A stretch of DNA of 32,174 nt from Comamonas sp. lk (lineage in GTDB: Bacteria; Pseudomonadota; Gammaproteobacteria; Burkholderiales; Burkholderiaceae_C): NCBI GenBank assembly GCA_945865675.1, contig CAMBFO010000017.1, positions 1 to 32,174 of the forward strand, written 5' to 3'. Of the stretch, positions 16,219 through 24,757 are shown piece by piece. Every line of letters begins with the position of its first letter. Position 1 is the stretch's first letter. The notes under the pieces are model-generated. The model did not search any database, was not told the DNA's origin, and saw only the letters and a list, made by a program, of their open reading frames with translations. Position numbers and translations under genes: made by a program.

Positions 16219-17340
16219 ATGCGCAATTTATTTGAACCCCTGCGCGTAGGCGCAATGACTTTGCAACACCGCCTGGTCATGGCACCTTTGACGCGCAACC
16301 GCGCGCCCGGCGCCCTGGCGCATGCGGGCATGGCGCGCTACTACGCCCAGCGCGCTGACCCGCACCGTGGTGCCGCGCTCATCATCAGCGAAGCGACTGC
16401 CATCAGCCATCAAGCCCAAGGCTATGCCGACGTACCCGGCATCTGGAGCGAGGAGCAGGTAGCGGCCTGGAAGCCAGTCACCGCGGCAGTGCATGCCGCA
16501 GGCGGAAGCATCTTTATGCAGCTTTGGCATGTGGGGCGGGTGTCCCATGTAGATTTGCAAGAAAACGGCCAAGCGCCGGTCGCACCCTCGGCCATTACGG
16601 CCAACACCAAAACCGTACTCATCAAAGAGGGTGTGCCCAAGTTTGTTGCCACCTCCATGCCCCGCGCCTTAGGCATCGAAGAAATACCCGGCATCGTGCA
16701 GGACTACCGGCGTGCCGCGCGCAATGCCATAGAAGCGGGGTTTGACGGCGTGGAGTTGCACGCCGCCAATGGCTATTTGATCGACCAGTTTTTGCGTTCG
16801 GGCAGCAACCACCGCGACGACGCCTATGGCGGCGCTGTGCCCCGCCGGGCACGCTTACTGATCGAGGTGATGCAGGCTTTGTGCGCAGAGGTCGGTGGTG
16901 CGCGTTGCGCCATACGCCTCGCGCCGGTCACACCGGCCAACGATGCCTTTGATCCCCAGCCCAAGGCCTTGTTCACGCATGTGGTGCAAGCGCTCGGGCC
17001 CATGGGCCTGGCGTATTTGCATGTGATTGAAGGCTCGACGATTGCCGAGCGCGATTACCACCAGGGCGACGGGCCTTTTGACTACGCTGCTTTGCGCCAG
17101 GCCTACCGCGACGCCGGCGGCCACGGCGCTTGGATGGTGAACAATGGCTACGACCAGGCGCTGGCCGAAAAGGCCTTAGCCGAAGGCGCGGATCTGGTGT
17201 CTTTCGGGCGTTTGTTTATCGCCAACCCAGACCTCACAGAACGCATGCGCCAGGGCGCGGAACTCAACACCCCAGACCGCATGACTTTTTACGGCGGCGG
17301 GGACAAAGGCTATACCGACTACCCGGTGCTGACGGCTTAA
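16219..17340 (+). CDS. Old yellow enzyme-type alkene reductase (NemA-like)
   Basis: Protein of 373 residues, the length of NemA and related FMN-dependent ene-reductases. It begins NLFEPLRVGAMTLQHRLVMA with the PLTRNRA motif, then IFMQLWHVGRVSH (residues about 97-109), then DGVELHAANGYLIDQFLRSG, where the His and Asn (about 179 and 182) bind the substrate carbonyl. It ends with LVSFGRLFIANPDLTERM, the FMN phosphate site. These enzymes use NAD(P)H to reduce activated C=C bonds and nitro compounds. Start set at 16219, where the conserved N-terminus begins. Ahead of it (16108-16218) only 111 bp separate it from the divergent transporter gene. The reductant partner is not identified. Confidence 0.92.
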   Translation: MRNLFEPLRVGAMTLQHRLVMAPLTRNRAPGALAHAGMARYYAQRADPHRGAALIISEATAISHQAQGYADVPGIWSEEQVAAWKPVTAAVHAAGGSIFMQLWHVGRVSHVDLQENGQAPVAPSAITANTKTVLIKEGVPKFVATSMPRALGIEEIPGIVQDYRRAARNAIEAGFDGVELHAANGYLIDQFLRSGSNHRDDAYGGAVPRRARLLIEVMQALCAEVGGARCAIRLAPVTPANDAFDPQPKALFTHVVQALGPMGLAYLHVIEGSTIAERDYHQGDGPFDYAALRQAYRDAGGHGAWMVNNGYDQALAEKALAEGADLVSFGRLFIANPDLTERMRQGAELNTPDRMTFYGGGDKGYTDYPVLTA

Positions 17341-17362
17341 ACCAGCGCCTTGGCGGCAAGCA

Positions 17363-19678
17363 TCAAGGCCCTTTCCAGCGCTTGAGCAACAAGGCGTTGG
17401 CCATCACGCTGACCGAGCTGAGCGCCATCGCGCCACCGGCCAGCACCGGATGCAAATAGCCCAAGGCGGCCAGCGGAATGCCGGCTACGTTATAGAAAAA
17501 AGCCCAAAACAGGTTTTGCCGTATCTTGGCCACCGTCAGGCGGGAGATGTCCAAGGCGGCCAGTACCAGTCGCGGGTCGCCGCGCATCAAGGTGATGCCC
17601 GCGGCCTGCATGGCCACATCGGTGCCGCCGCCGTCCGGATTGGACATGGCCATGCCCACATCCGCAGCGGCCAGGGCTGGCGCGTCATTGACGCCATCAC
17701 CCACCATCGCCACGGTATGCAGCTTGGCACCATGGCCTGCGATTTTCAGGTCCCGCACACGCTGGGCTTTGTCCCCCGGCAAGACGCCGGCTAGCACCTC
17801 ACCGCTGCCGGCGCTGGCATGTAGCCCCAAGCGCAGCGCCATGGTCCGTGCAGCGCCCCAGTTGTCCCCGGAAATCATCACCACCTGCAGGCCTTTGGCG
17901 CGCAAACCGGCAATCGCCTGTGCTGCCCCAGCTTTGGGCTCGTCACTAAAGCCCATGCAGGCGCGTACCTGCCAATGGCCATCTTGCAAACAAGCCAAAG
18001 CCGAAACACTGCAGCCTTGGGCTTGCAAGGCATGCGCTTGTGCGCCCAAGGCAGAACTGTCCAAGGCCTCACCGCCGCCTTGTAATTCCAACATCCAGGG
18101 CCAGCTACCCAGGGCATAGCTTTGGCCGTCCACTTTGCCAAAACTTCCACGACCGGGCACGGCCTGCACGTCCTGCGGCGCGACCCAGATGGTACCCTGC
18201 GCTTTTGCATGCGCCACCACGGCGCGCGCCAGCGGATGTTCGCTACCGCTTTGGAGACTGGCGCACACCCGCATTAACTCGTGCTCAAGCAAACCGGGCA
18301 AGGGCAGCGAAGCACCGGCTGAGCCGGCAGGCGACGCATCTGCCACCACAAAACGCGTCAACCGCGGGCGGCCCTCGGTCAGCGTGCCGGTTTTGTCAAA
18401 AGCCACGACATCCACCCGGTGTGCCAGCTCCAGCGCCTGCGCATCTTTGATCAAGATGCCGTACTTCGCCGCCACACCCGTTCCCGCCATGATGGCCACC
18501 GGCGTGGCCAGGCCCAGCGCGCAAGGGCAGGCAATCACCAGCACGGCCACCGCACGAATGAGGGCCACCTCCAGCGGCTGACCCGCCCACATCCAGCCGA
18601 TCAAGGTTGCCAGTGCTACCAGCAAAACCACCGGTACAAATACGGCGCTGACCTGGTCCACCAAGCGCTGCAAGGGCGCTTTGGCCGCTTGCGCGTCTTC
18701 CACCAGGCGGATGATGTGCGACAGCACCGTTTGTGTGCCCACCGCCGTCAAGCGCACCAGCACACGACCATCGCCATTGATGCTGCCGCCATGGACTCGC
18801 GCACCTAGGTCTTTGGTCACGGGCATGGATTCGCCGGTCAGCATGGATTCGTCGGCCTGGGTCTGCCCCTCGCTCACCAGGCCATCGGCGGCAAAGCGCT
18901 CGCCAGCTTTGACCACCACCACATCGCCTACCAAGAGTTCGGACACCGGCACATCGACTTCGCCATCGGGACCCATCCAGTGCGCGCGCGCCGGGCGTAA
19001 GGCGTGCAGTGCGCGTATGGCCGAGGTGGTTTGGCGCTTGGCGCGCACCTCCAACCATTTGCCCAAAAGCACCAGCGTAATCACCAGGGCCGAGCCTTCG
19101 AAATACAAATGCACCATGGCGCCCTCTGGCGCACGCAGCCACAACCAGACCGACAAAGCCCAGCCCGCCGTAGTACCCAGCGCAACCAACAAATCCATAT
19201 TCCCGCTGGCCGCGCGCAGCGCGTGCCAGGCGGCCCGGTAAAAGCGCGCACCGATAAAAAACTGCACCGGCGTGGCCAACACAAACTGCCAGGCGGCAGG
19301 CAGCATCCAATGCCACCCCAGCAGTTCGCCCAGCATGGGTAACACCAGGGGCAAGGAAAGGGCAAAACCCCAGGCCACTGGGGCAAAGCCCTCCCAGGCC
19401 GAGGGCTCGAGCGCATCCAAGGCCGCGTCGGACTCTTTGGGTTCATAGCCGGCGTCGCGCACCGCCCTGCGCACCAAGGCGTCTACCGGCGCCTCCTTAT
19501 CTTGCCGGGCCACATAGGCCACACGGGCTGACTCGGTAGCTAAATTCACGCTGGCGCTTTGTACGCCGGGCACGCGTAACAATGCTTTTTCCACCCGCCC
19601 AACGCAGGAGGCGCAGGTCATGCCGCCGATGCCAATATCCAATGAAAGCGGTGATGTCGTGTTTGCCGTGTCAGGCAT
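17363..19678 (-). CDS. copA: Copper-translocating P1B-type ATPase
   Basis: Protein of 771 residues. One N-terminal heavy-metal domain with GMTCASC (CxxC at residues 22-25), eight membrane segments, the membrane metal site CPC ([14 protein letters not shown], near residue 384), the phosphorylation motif DKTGTLTEG (near 426), the SEHPLARAV helix and [19 protein letters not shown] near residue 660. C-terminal [18 protein letters not shown] is characteristic of Cu(I) pumps. It exports Cu(I) from the cytosol to the periplasm. Divergent from the copZ-like gene, and 23 bp from the convergent reductase gene. Silver can also be a substrate in this class. I found no clear CueR operator in the 89-bp gap. 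Confidence 0.95.
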   Translation of the reverse strand: MPDTANTTSPLSLDIGIGGMTCASCVGRVEKALLRVPGVQSASVNLATESARVAYVARQDKEAPVDALVRRAVRDAGYEPKESDAALDALEPSAWEGFAPVAWGFALSLPLVLPMLGELLGWHWMLPAAWQFVLATPVQFFIGARFYRAAWHALRAASGNMDLLVALGTTAGWALSVWLWLRAPEGAMVHLYFEGSALVITLVLLGKWLEVRAKRQTTSAIRALHALRPARAHWMGPDGEVDVPVSELLVGDVVVVKAGERFAADGLVSEGQTQADESMLTGESMPVTKDLGARVHGGSINGDGRVLVRLTAVGTQTVLSHIIRLVEDAQAAKAPLQRLVDQVSAVFVPVVLLVALATLIGWMWAGQPLEVALIRAVAVLVIACPCALGLATPVAIMAGTGVAAKYGILIKDAQALELAHRVDVVAFDKTGTLTEGRPRLTRFVVADASPAGSAGASLPLPGLLEHELMRVCASLQSGSEHPLARAVVAHAKAQGTIWVAPQDVQAVPGRGSFGKVDGQSYALGSWPWMLELQGGGEALDSSALGAQAHALQAQGCSVSALACLQDGHWQVRACMGFSDEPKAGAAQAIAGLRAKGLQVVMISGDNWGAARTMALRLGLHASAGSGEVLAGVLPGDKAQRVRDLKIAGHGAKLHTVAMVGDGVNDAPALAAADVGMAMSNPDGGGTDVAMQAAGITLMRGDPRLVLAALDISRLTVAKIRQNLFWAFFYNVAGIPLAALGYLHPVLAGGAMALSSVSVMANALLLKRWKGP

Positions 19679-19767
19679 AAGAGAAGCCCTTGTTTTGCGT
19701 CAAAAAAACCCCGCCCTCGCCAAGGCACAATGGCCTGCAGCGATCACCACGTCTTGAAAGAAGTGCC

Positions 19768-19965
19768 ATGAACTATGAATTTACCGTGACCGGAATGACC
19801 TGCGGCCATTGCGAAAAAGCCGTAACCAAAGCCATTCAAAAACAGGACCCCAAAGCCCAAGTGCTAATCCAACGGGATCAAAACCTGGTGCAAGTTGAGT
19901 CCGCCAAGGAACGCGAGACCTTGCGCCAGGCGATTGTCGAGGAGGGCTACGCAGTTGCGCCTTGA
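19768..19965 (+). CDS. CopZ-like heavy-metal-associated domain protein
   Basis: Protein of 65 residues consisting of one HMA fold. EFTVTGMTCGHCEKAVTKAI has the metal-binding MxCxxC motif (GMTCGHC). Such free-standing domains carry Cu(I) in the cytosol and hand it to the N-terminal domain of the exporting ATPase, or act as antitoxic buffer. The divergent copA gene starts 89 bp away, which supports copper. GAAAGAAG just upstream is the ribosome binding site. After it, a 170-bp gap with a possible leader hairpin leads to the Spy-like gene. Confidence 0.88.
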   Translation: MNYEFTVTGMTCGHCEKAVTKAIQKQDPKAQVLIQRDQNLVQVESAKERETLRQAIVEEGYAVAP

Positions 19966-20088
19966 GGCGGGTCAAATCCTGTTCGCAATCGCCTAAAAAT
20001 ACCGAGGTCCCGCGCACAGCGGGCCAGCTTTACAAAGCCTTGCCTTGGCGCAACACAGGCCACATACAAGCGGCGCACTATAGAGCCA

Positions 20089-20115
20089 TCCGAAAAAGCA
20101 TCTCGCCCTTTCGGA
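20089..20115 (+). other. Hairpin in the leader of the Spy-like gene
   Basis: TCCGAAA (20089-20095) pairs with TTTCGGA (20109-20115) across 13 bases, ending ten bases before the AAGGA ribosome binding site of the downstream gene. It could influence translation or mRNA stability. A short run of four T follows (20119-20122). No known riboswitch is recognised. Confidence 0.35.
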
Positions 20116-20135
20116 GCCTTTTAAGGAATCTTTTT

Positions 20136-20612
20136 ATGAAAAACCGCACTACTTTATGGCTGACCACAGCCGCACTGACTTTGCTTACCGGTTACGCCAG
20201 CGCCCAAAATAGCCCGCCTAAAGACGAACCCGCCAAAACAGGCATGCACGCCATGCAAGACAAGCACGGTGAATCTATGGGCTGGCGCATGAAGCACCAT
20301 ATGCAAAAGCTCAAAACCGCGCTCAAACTCTCGCCGGACCAAGAACCCGCCTGGGCCGCACTGGCCGGCGCGATGACGCCACCAGCGCGCCCGCAACGGC
20401 CCGATCGCGCAGAAATGGACAAACTCAGCATGCCCGAGCGCCTGGACAAAATGAAACAAATAATGTCGCAGCACCATGAAGCACGCATGGCCGAGATGGA
20501 CAAACATGCCACTGCGGTGAAAAGCTTTTATGCGGTGTTAACGCCGGAACAAAAGAAAACTTTTGATACCAAAGCCATGAGCGGATGGAGGCATGGACGG
20601 CACCACGACTAA
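20136..20612 (+). CDS. Spy/CpxP-type periplasmic chaperone, Met/His-rich
   Basis: Protein of 158 residues. A signal peptide ends at about residue 23 (GYASA|QN). Mature protein begins with a Met/His-rich segment (GMHAMQDKHGESMGWRMKHH), then an all-helical body with KLSPDQEPAWAALAGAM and FYAVLTPEQKKTFD, the LTxxQ repeats that define the Spy/CpxP fold. Such proteins protect envelope proteins under stress and can be induced by copper or zinc. Placement behind copA/copZ, together with the Met and His residues, suggests a copper-linked role by inference. AAGGA precedes the ATG. A strong intrinsic terminator follows at 20643. Confidence 0.83.
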   Translation: MKNRTTLWLTTAALTLLTGYASAQNSPPKDEPAKTGMHAMQDKHGESMGWRMKHHMQKLKTALKLSPDQEPAWAALAGAMTPPARPQRPDRAEMDKLSMPERLDKMKQIMSQHHEARMAEMDKHATAVKSFYAVLTPEQKKTFDTKAMSGWRHGRHHD

Positions 20613-20642
20613 AACTCGACGGCTTGAAGCCCGTTTTGCACA

Positions 20643-20665
20643 CCCCGGTGATACCGGGGTTTTTT
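20643..20665 (+). terminator. Rho-independent terminator of the Spy-like gene
   Basis: CCCCGGT (20643-20649) pairs with ACCGGGG (20653-20659) across a three-base loop, followed by six T (20660-20665). It is the clearest terminator in the window and lies 30 bp after the stop codon. The stop codon of the convergent gene overlaps its T run. Confidence 0.9.
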
Positions 20666-21029
20666 ACGCCAGCATTTTTTTCAATTCACCGCTGGCGATC
20701 AAGGCTTGCACATCCGTCGCACCGCCGACTAAAACACCTTTGATAAAAACCATGGGGAAAGTAGGCCAGCCCGACCACATTTTGAGCGCATTGCGCTCAC
20801 GCCAGTTATTGAAATAACTGCCAAATTCTAGGTAGCCATGGGCAATACCAGCAGCGTCTAAAGCAGCACGCGCTTTTTTGGGCATGGGATTGAGGGCCAT
20901 GCCCACCACCAGGACCGTATGCTTGGCAATCGCCGCTTCCACTTGGTCCACCATATGGCGGTGGTGATTGGCGACGTTATCTCGGATCGAAGGGTGGATA
21001 CGGGAGGCATCCAATACGGGTCTAGGCAT
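20664..21029 (-). CDS. Glutaredoxin-fold protein lacking all cysteines (Grx4-like)
   Basis: Protein of 121 residues. The C-terminal half (SGWPTFPMVFIKGVLVGGATDV, then ALIASGELKKML) closely resembles the glutathione-binding region of monothiol glutaredoxin Grx4. At the position where the CGFS or CPYC active site normally sits it reads VVGMALNPMPKKAR (NPMP, residues 47-50), and there is no cysteine anywhere in the sequence. It therefore cannot act as a thiol-disulphide enzyme or hold an iron-sulphur cluster by the usual mode; a binding or regulatory role is possible. GGAGA precedes the ATG. It is preceded on the same strand by the nnrU-like gene, 42 bp upstream. Confidence 0.85.
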   Translation of the reverse strand: MPRPVLDASRIHPSIRDNVANHHRHMVDQVEAAIAKHTVLVVGMALNPMPKKARAALDAAGIAHGYLEFGSYFNNWRERNALKMWSGWPTFPMVFIKGVLVGGATDVQALIASGELKKMLA

Positions 21030-21071
21030 AGAGAAATCTCCGCTAAAGACCGATTATGGCCTTTGACATGT

Positions 21072-21650
21072 CTATTGCATCACTTGCACGCCTACCAACC
21101 AGCCATGGGCCCAGGCTACAAACACCAACCACATACCTATGCCTATCTCTAAGGTCAAAATGGTTGAGGCATTGTTTCCCGGCGTGTAAACCACCTGCTT
21201 AAGCTTATCCCGCGCCCTGGATGCTTTAAAAAGTAAAACACTCCAAAGCAACATGCTGCCAAATAACAGAAGATGGGCCACGGTACCGTTAGCCACTAGA
21301 TGCGCTAATGCCCAAGTCTTAACCGATAAGACCATAGGATGGTGCAGCTTGGCTTTGATGCCATTACGCGGAACATAAGCCGCCGCCATCAAGACCATAG
21401 CCACTAGCGTCAACAGATAGGCTACATGCTTCATCGCCGGTGGTGGGGTCCAAAGCAGCACTGGCGCATCGCGTGCCATGCCAAAACCATATACCAGCAG
21501 GGCAAAACCCAGCACTGACGTGAGTGAGTAGATGATTCTGAAATAGCGAGGCCCTAGACGCCCCAATAAGCGCTCGCGCGTCGCATCACCGCCAATACGC
21601 AAGGCATGTGTGCCTAGAAATAAGAACAAACCCAGCACCAAAAACCACAT
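21072..21650 (-). CDS. NnrU family membrane protein
   Basis: Protein of 192 residues with about five hydrophobic spans. It shows the NnrU blocks: LGLFLFLGTHALRI at the N-terminus, GPRYFRIIYSLTSVLGFALL, HHPMVLSVKTWALAHLVANG, and the late LLLFGSMLLWSVLLFKASRA. NnrU-type proteins relate to denitrification and haem/nitric-oxide handling and resemble the isoprenoid-modifying methyltransferase-like membrane fold; the precise role here is unknown. AAAGG six bases upstream supports the ATG at 21650 rather than the TTG at 21656. Same strand as the glutaredoxin-like gene. Confidence 0.83.
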   Translation of the reverse strand: MWFLVLGLFLFLGTHALRIGGDATRERLLGRLGPRYFRIIYSLTSVLGFALLVYGFGMARDAPVLLWTPPPAMKHVAYLLTLVAMVLMAAAYVPRNGIKAKLHHPMVLSVKTWALAHLVANGTVAHLLLFGSMLLWSVLLFKASRARDKLKQVVYTPGNNASTILTLEIGIGMWLVFVAWAHGWLVGVQVMQ

Positions 21651-21712
21651 AGACAACCTTTTTAAAATAGCGAGCGCACAAGCATACGCTCAGCACAAGC
21701 GCAGCGCCAGGC

Positions 21713-21721
21713 TGTGCATAA
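21713..21721 (-). promoter_or_regulatory. DnaA box (TTATGCACA on minus strand)
   Basis: Plus-strand TGTGCATAA is the complement of TTATGCACA, an exact match to the consensus TTATNCACA. It is 19 bases from another perfect box in the opposite orientation. Confidence 0.6.
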
Positions 21722-21740
21722 GATCGGAACAAGTAGCCAC

Positions 21741-21749
21741 TTATCCACA
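21741..21749 (+). promoter_or_regulatory. DnaA box (TTATCCACA)
   Basis: TTATCCACA is the strongest form of the DnaA box (E. coli R1/R4 type). A further box-like sequence, TCATACACA with one mismatch, lies in the same orientation at 21804-21812. Confidence 0.65.
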
Positions 21750-22008
21750 GGCACAGCCAACAAGGGCATGTTATTCATTCTGAAGCACTGGCATTCAAAC
21801 CGTTCATACACATGCTGTCCAGTGCCTTAAATCATTGATCTATAAAGATAAAAACAACTTTCTGGACGATTATTAAGAACTCTATCTACTACTACTAATT
21901 TGATATACAAATATAAAGAATACCTAGAAGCCAAGGATTCAGTGGACAACTATAGCTTTGGCTTTGGGCACTAATCACAGCGCCCAGATTTCACAATTTT
22001 TCGTCAGG

Positions 22009-22014
22009 TAAAAT
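22009..22014 (+). promoter_or_regulatory. Candidate -10 element ahead of minC
   Basis: TAAAAT lies about 34 bases before the minC start and differs from TATAAT in one base. No convincing -35 stands 17 bases upstream (AGATTT). Weak. Confidence 0.3.
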
Positions 22015-22047
22015 TGATTTTTTGTTTCTACCTCTGTGCAGTTCACC

Positions 22048-22878
22048 ATGCCGGTTCAACCCGATCTCGCTTTTTCTGCCAGTGATACACCAGCATTTGA
22101 GCTCAAAAGTGCGCAGCTGACTTTGGTGGCTTTGATCGTCAAAACCTCTGACTTGGCCAAACTTGCGGCCGAACTTTTAAAAAAATTTGGACCCAATGGG
22201 GAAAGCCCAGATTTTTTTGATACCGATGGTCTTGTTTTAGATTTCAGCCAAGCTGGCTTGAGCCTTCCCCATCCGCAATGGAATTTGCTGCTCAATACGC
22301 TGACGCAATGCCGTTTAGTTGCCAGTGCGGTGCGCGGTCTGGATGAAAGCAGCCTGGCGGTCGCAAAAAAATCCGGCGTTGCTGAGGCACCACCTGAAAT
22401 ACGCCGCCCAGTCGCGGCTAAAGCAAACCCGGTGGCGGCGCAACCCGCAGTAAGCCCTGTAGCTGTACCTGGCAAGGTATCGCCCCTGGCAGCAAGTCCT
22501 ATAGCCGTCGCACCAGCCGCCAAGGACGGTGCTAATCCGACGATGGTAGTGAATAAGCCCTTGCGCTCAGGACAAAAAGTTTATGCCCGGGGTGCTGATT
22601 TGATTGTGATGGCCATGGTAAACCGGGGTGCCGAGGTCATTGCCGATGGCAATATCCATGTATACGCGCCCTTGCGTGGCAAAGCCATGGCCGGTGCAAG
22701 AGGCAACACTTCGGCCCGGATATTCGCCTTGGCCCTAGAACCTGAACTCGTGTCTATTGCAGGCGTCTACCGTACTACCGAGCAGGAATTGGGCCCGGAT
22801 GTGCTGGGTAAACCTGCGCAAGTGCGCTTGAGCGACGATGGAAAAGAAAAAATCATCATTGAAGCGTTGAAAACGTAA
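22048..22878 (+). CDS. minC: Septum site-determining protein MinC
   Basis: Protein of 276 residues. The N-terminal domain (about 1-105, with FELKSAQLTLVALIVKT) inhibits FtsZ assembly. An Ala/Pro/Val-rich linker spans about residues 115-165. The C-terminal beta-helix domain holds YARGADLIVMAMVNRGAEVI, ADGNIHVYAPLRGKAMAG and AGVYRT and binds MinD. The linker, with repeats of VAA/PVA type, is longer than in E. coli (231 residues in all), which is common in betaproteobacteria. A GTG at 22036 is also in frame; neither start has a clear ribosome binding site. First gene of minCDE. Confidence 0.94.
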   Translation: MPVQPDLAFSASDTPAFELKSAQLTLVALIVKTSDLAKLAAELLKKFGPNGESPDFFDTDGLVLDFSQAGLSLPHPQWNLLLNTLTQCRLVASAVRGLDESSLAVAKKSGVAEAPPEIRRPVAAKANPVAAQPAVSPVAVPGKVSPLAASPIAVAPAAKDGANPTMVVNKPLRSGQKVYARGADLIVMAMVNRGAEVIADGNIHVYAPLRGKAMAGARGNTSARIFALALEPELVSIAGVYRTTEQELGPDVLGKPAQVRLSDDGKEKIIIEALKT

Positions 22879-22919
22879 AATTCAACGCATTGACCCTCTC
22901 TTTGGAAAGATAGCTCTTC

Positions 22920-23735
22920 ATGGCAAAAATTATTGTGGTCACTTCCGGTAAAGGCGGTGTTGGTAAAACAACGACCAGCGCGAGTTTTGCAACCGGATTG
23001 GCCTTGCGCGGACACAAAACAGCGGTGATCGACTTTGATGTGGGCTTGCGCAACCTAGACCTGATCATGGGTTGCGAACGCCGTGTGGTGTATGACTTGA
23101 TTAACGTCATCACCGGTGAAGCCAATTTGCACCAAGCACTCATCAAAGACAAACAATGTGAAAACCTGTATGTGCTGGCAGCGTCTCAAACCCGCGACAA
23201 GGACGCGTTGACGCAAGAAGGCGTTGAAAAAGTACTCAATGACTTGGCAGCCATGGATTTTGAATTCATTGTGTGTGATTCCCCCGCCGGTATCGAAACG
23301 GGCGCCTTGATGGCCATGCATTACGCCGATGAAGCGCTGGTGGTGACTAATCCGGAAGTCTCCTCGGTACGCGATTCAGACCGTATCTTGGGCATGTTGG
23401 CCAGCAAAACCAAGCGCGCTATCGAGGGCATGGAACCTATCAAAGAGCACTTGCTCATCACCCGTTACAACCCGGCTCGCGTCGACCAGGGGCAAATGCT
23501 GTCCCTTGAAGATATCCAGGATATTTTGCGCATCAAGCTCATTGGCGTTATTCCCGAAAGCGAAACCGTATTGCAAGCTTCCAACCAAGGCGTGCCAGCG
23601 GTGCATATGGCCGGCAGCGAAGTTGCTGAGGCCTACAAGGACGTGATTGATCGCTTCCTGGGCAATGACAAACCCATGCGCTTTACCGAGGCGGTGAAAC
23701 CAGGCTTCTTCAAGCGTTTATTCGGTGGGAACTAA
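22920..23735 (+). CDS. minD: Septum site-determining ATPase MinD
   Basis: Protein of 271 residues. [20 protein letters not shown] has the deviant Walker A motif (KGGVGKT, residues 11-17). [20 protein letters not shown] and [20 protein letters not shown] are the A' and Walker B regions. The C-terminal tail [12 protein letters not shown] is an amphipathic membrane-targeting helix. The ATP dimer binds the membrane and recruits MinC to block division away from midcell, and is released by MinE. The gene is 41 bp after minC and 4 bp before minE. Confidence 0.97.
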   Translation: MAKIIVVTSGKGGVGKTTTSASFATGLALRGHKTAVIDFDVGLRNLDLIMGCERRVVYDLINVITGEANLHQALIKDKQCENLYVLAASQTRDKDALTQEGVEKVLNDLAAMDFEFIVCDSPAGIETGALMAMHYADEALVVTNPEVSSVRDSDRILGMLASKTKRAIEGMEPIKEHLLITRYNPARVDQGQMLSLEDIQDILRIKLIGVIPESETVLQASNQGVPAVHMAGSEVAEAYKDVIDRFLGNDKPMRFTEAVKPGFFKRLFGGN

Positions 23736-23739
23736 GAGC

Positions 23740-24000
23740 ATGTCCTTTCTCTCTTTTTTGTTGGGTGAGAAGAAAAAAACAGCCAGTGTGGCCAAAGAAC
23801 GCCTGCAACTCATACTTGCACACGAGCGCAGCGGCCGTCATGCGTCCGAGCCCGATTACATGGCAGATTTGCAGCGCGATTTGATTGCGGTGATCAGCAA
23901 ATACATCAAAATCAATCCGAACGACATCAAGGTACAACTAGAGCGTCAAGACAATCTGGAAGTACTTGAAGTAAAGATTGAGTTGCCCGACGCGCGCTAG
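23740..24000 (+). CDS. minE: Cell division topological specificity factor MinE
   Basis: Protein of 86 residues. N-terminal [12 protein letters not shown] is the membrane-targeting helix, [15 protein letters not shown] the MinD-interacting segment that triggers ATP hydrolysis, and [20 protein letters not shown] with VLEVKIELP the topological-specificity domain. Start four bases after the minD stop; the GAGC before it is part of the ribosome binding region. Ends 4 bp before the convergent Lrp-type gene. Confidence 0.96.
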   Translation: MSFLSFLLGEKKKTASVAKERLQLILAHERSGRHASEPDYMADLQRDLIAVISKYIKINPNDIKVQLERQDNLEVLEVKIELPDAR

Positions 24001-24004
24001 TTTT

Positions 24005-24481
24005 TTACGCCGAACCGGTGGCCACGTCCACCGCAGTTTTGTCCAGCACTCTGCGCAGCACAAAGCTTGAATGCACCCCGGTGACGCCGGCGATGCGGGT
24101 AATGCGTTGCAGCAGTAGCGACTGGTAATGGTCCATGTCCCGCACTATCACTTTGAGCTGGTAATCAGCCTCCTGCCCGGTAATGAGGAGGCACTCCAAG
24201 ACCTCGGGCACGACTGCAATTTCAGCTTCGAAATGCGCGAAGCGTTCAGGCGTATGAACGTCCATGGAAATATGAATAAGCGCAATCAAAGTCAGACCCA
24301 GCTTGCGCGCATCCAAATGCGCCCGGTAGCCCAGGATCAAGCCGGACTCCTCCAATGCACGTACCCGGCGTAAACAGGGGGAGGGCGACAAGCCAATGCG
24401 GTCAGCTAAATCCTGGTTGTTGATGCGGCCATCTTCTTGCAGTAGCTGAAGAATTTGGTGGTCAAAACGGTCGAGTTTCAT
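24005..24481 (-). CDS. Lrp/AsnC family transcriptional regulator
   Basis: Protein of 158 residues. The N-terminal HTH is in LDRFDHQILQLLQEDGRINN followed by LADRIGLSPSPCLRRVRALE; the C-terminal RAM (AsnC ligand-binding) domain has GLTLIALIHISMDVHTPERF and ECLLITGQEADYQLKVIVRD. These regulators respond to amino acids and often control amino-acid uptake or breakdown. The 276 bp upstream (24482-24757) has no gene I can recognise. No target is evident in the window. Confidence 0.93.
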   Translation of the reverse strand: MKLDRFDHQILQLLQEDGRINNQDLADRIGLSPSPCLRRVRALEESGLILGYRAHLDARKLGLTLIALIHISMDVHTPERFAHFEAEIAVVPEVLECLLITGQEADYQLKVIVRDMDHYQSLLLQRITRIAGVTGVHSSFVLRRVLDKTAVDVATGSA

Positions 24482-24757
24482 TATTTACCTGTATCTCCCG
24501 AGACCCGGGCATTGCCAGTGAAAACATCTTGGTGGGCCGGCGTAGATGCGCACCTTACAGGCTTCATATCTTAGGCTTTCGCGGTCCCGTGTTACATTAG
24601 CTAAGCAGACAAGGCGTTCCACACGCCCAGTACCATCCCGGCAGAGGACGGTGCCAAGCAGCTGCTAGTCGATGCACAACAGGCTTTTACGCCTACTTTG
24701 CGACTTTTCTTTCCTTTGTCACTTGCGCCCTGCCGAGCGTGGTGAATTTCTATTTTC

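Larger units (their letters stand above)
21700..21925. other. Candidate replication origin or DnaA-controlled region
   Basis: In order: DnaA boxes at 21713, 21741 and a weak one at 21804; an IHF-like site on the minus strand (21828-21840, GATCAATGATTTA against WATCAANNNNTTR, first base off); an AT-rich stretch from about 21841; and a DnaA-trio-like run CTACTACTACTA (21886-21897) followed by AT-rich ATTTGATATACAAATATAAA. Boxes, trios and AT-rich DNA in that orientation recall the basal unwinding region known from B. subtilis. parABS and mnmG-rsmG, often near origins, lie about 8 kb away. dnaA, dnaN and rpmH are absent, and no box abuts the trio run, so this may instead be a promoter region. 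Confidence 0.4.
21657..22047. other. AT-rich non-coding region between nnrU-like gene and minC
   Basis: Roughly 390 bases without a coding sequence and with a base composition far more AT-rich than its surroundings, especially 21825-21925. It holds two perfect DnaA boxes, a one-mismatch box, an IHF-like site, a CTA triplet run and the likely minC promoter. It separates the minus-strand nnrU-like gene from the plus-strand min operon. Confidence 0.85.

Noticed and set aside
19679..19767. CueR-type operator between copA and the CopZ-like gene
   Set aside because: The dyad CCTTCC...GGAAGG with 19-20 bp spacer is not present in the gap.
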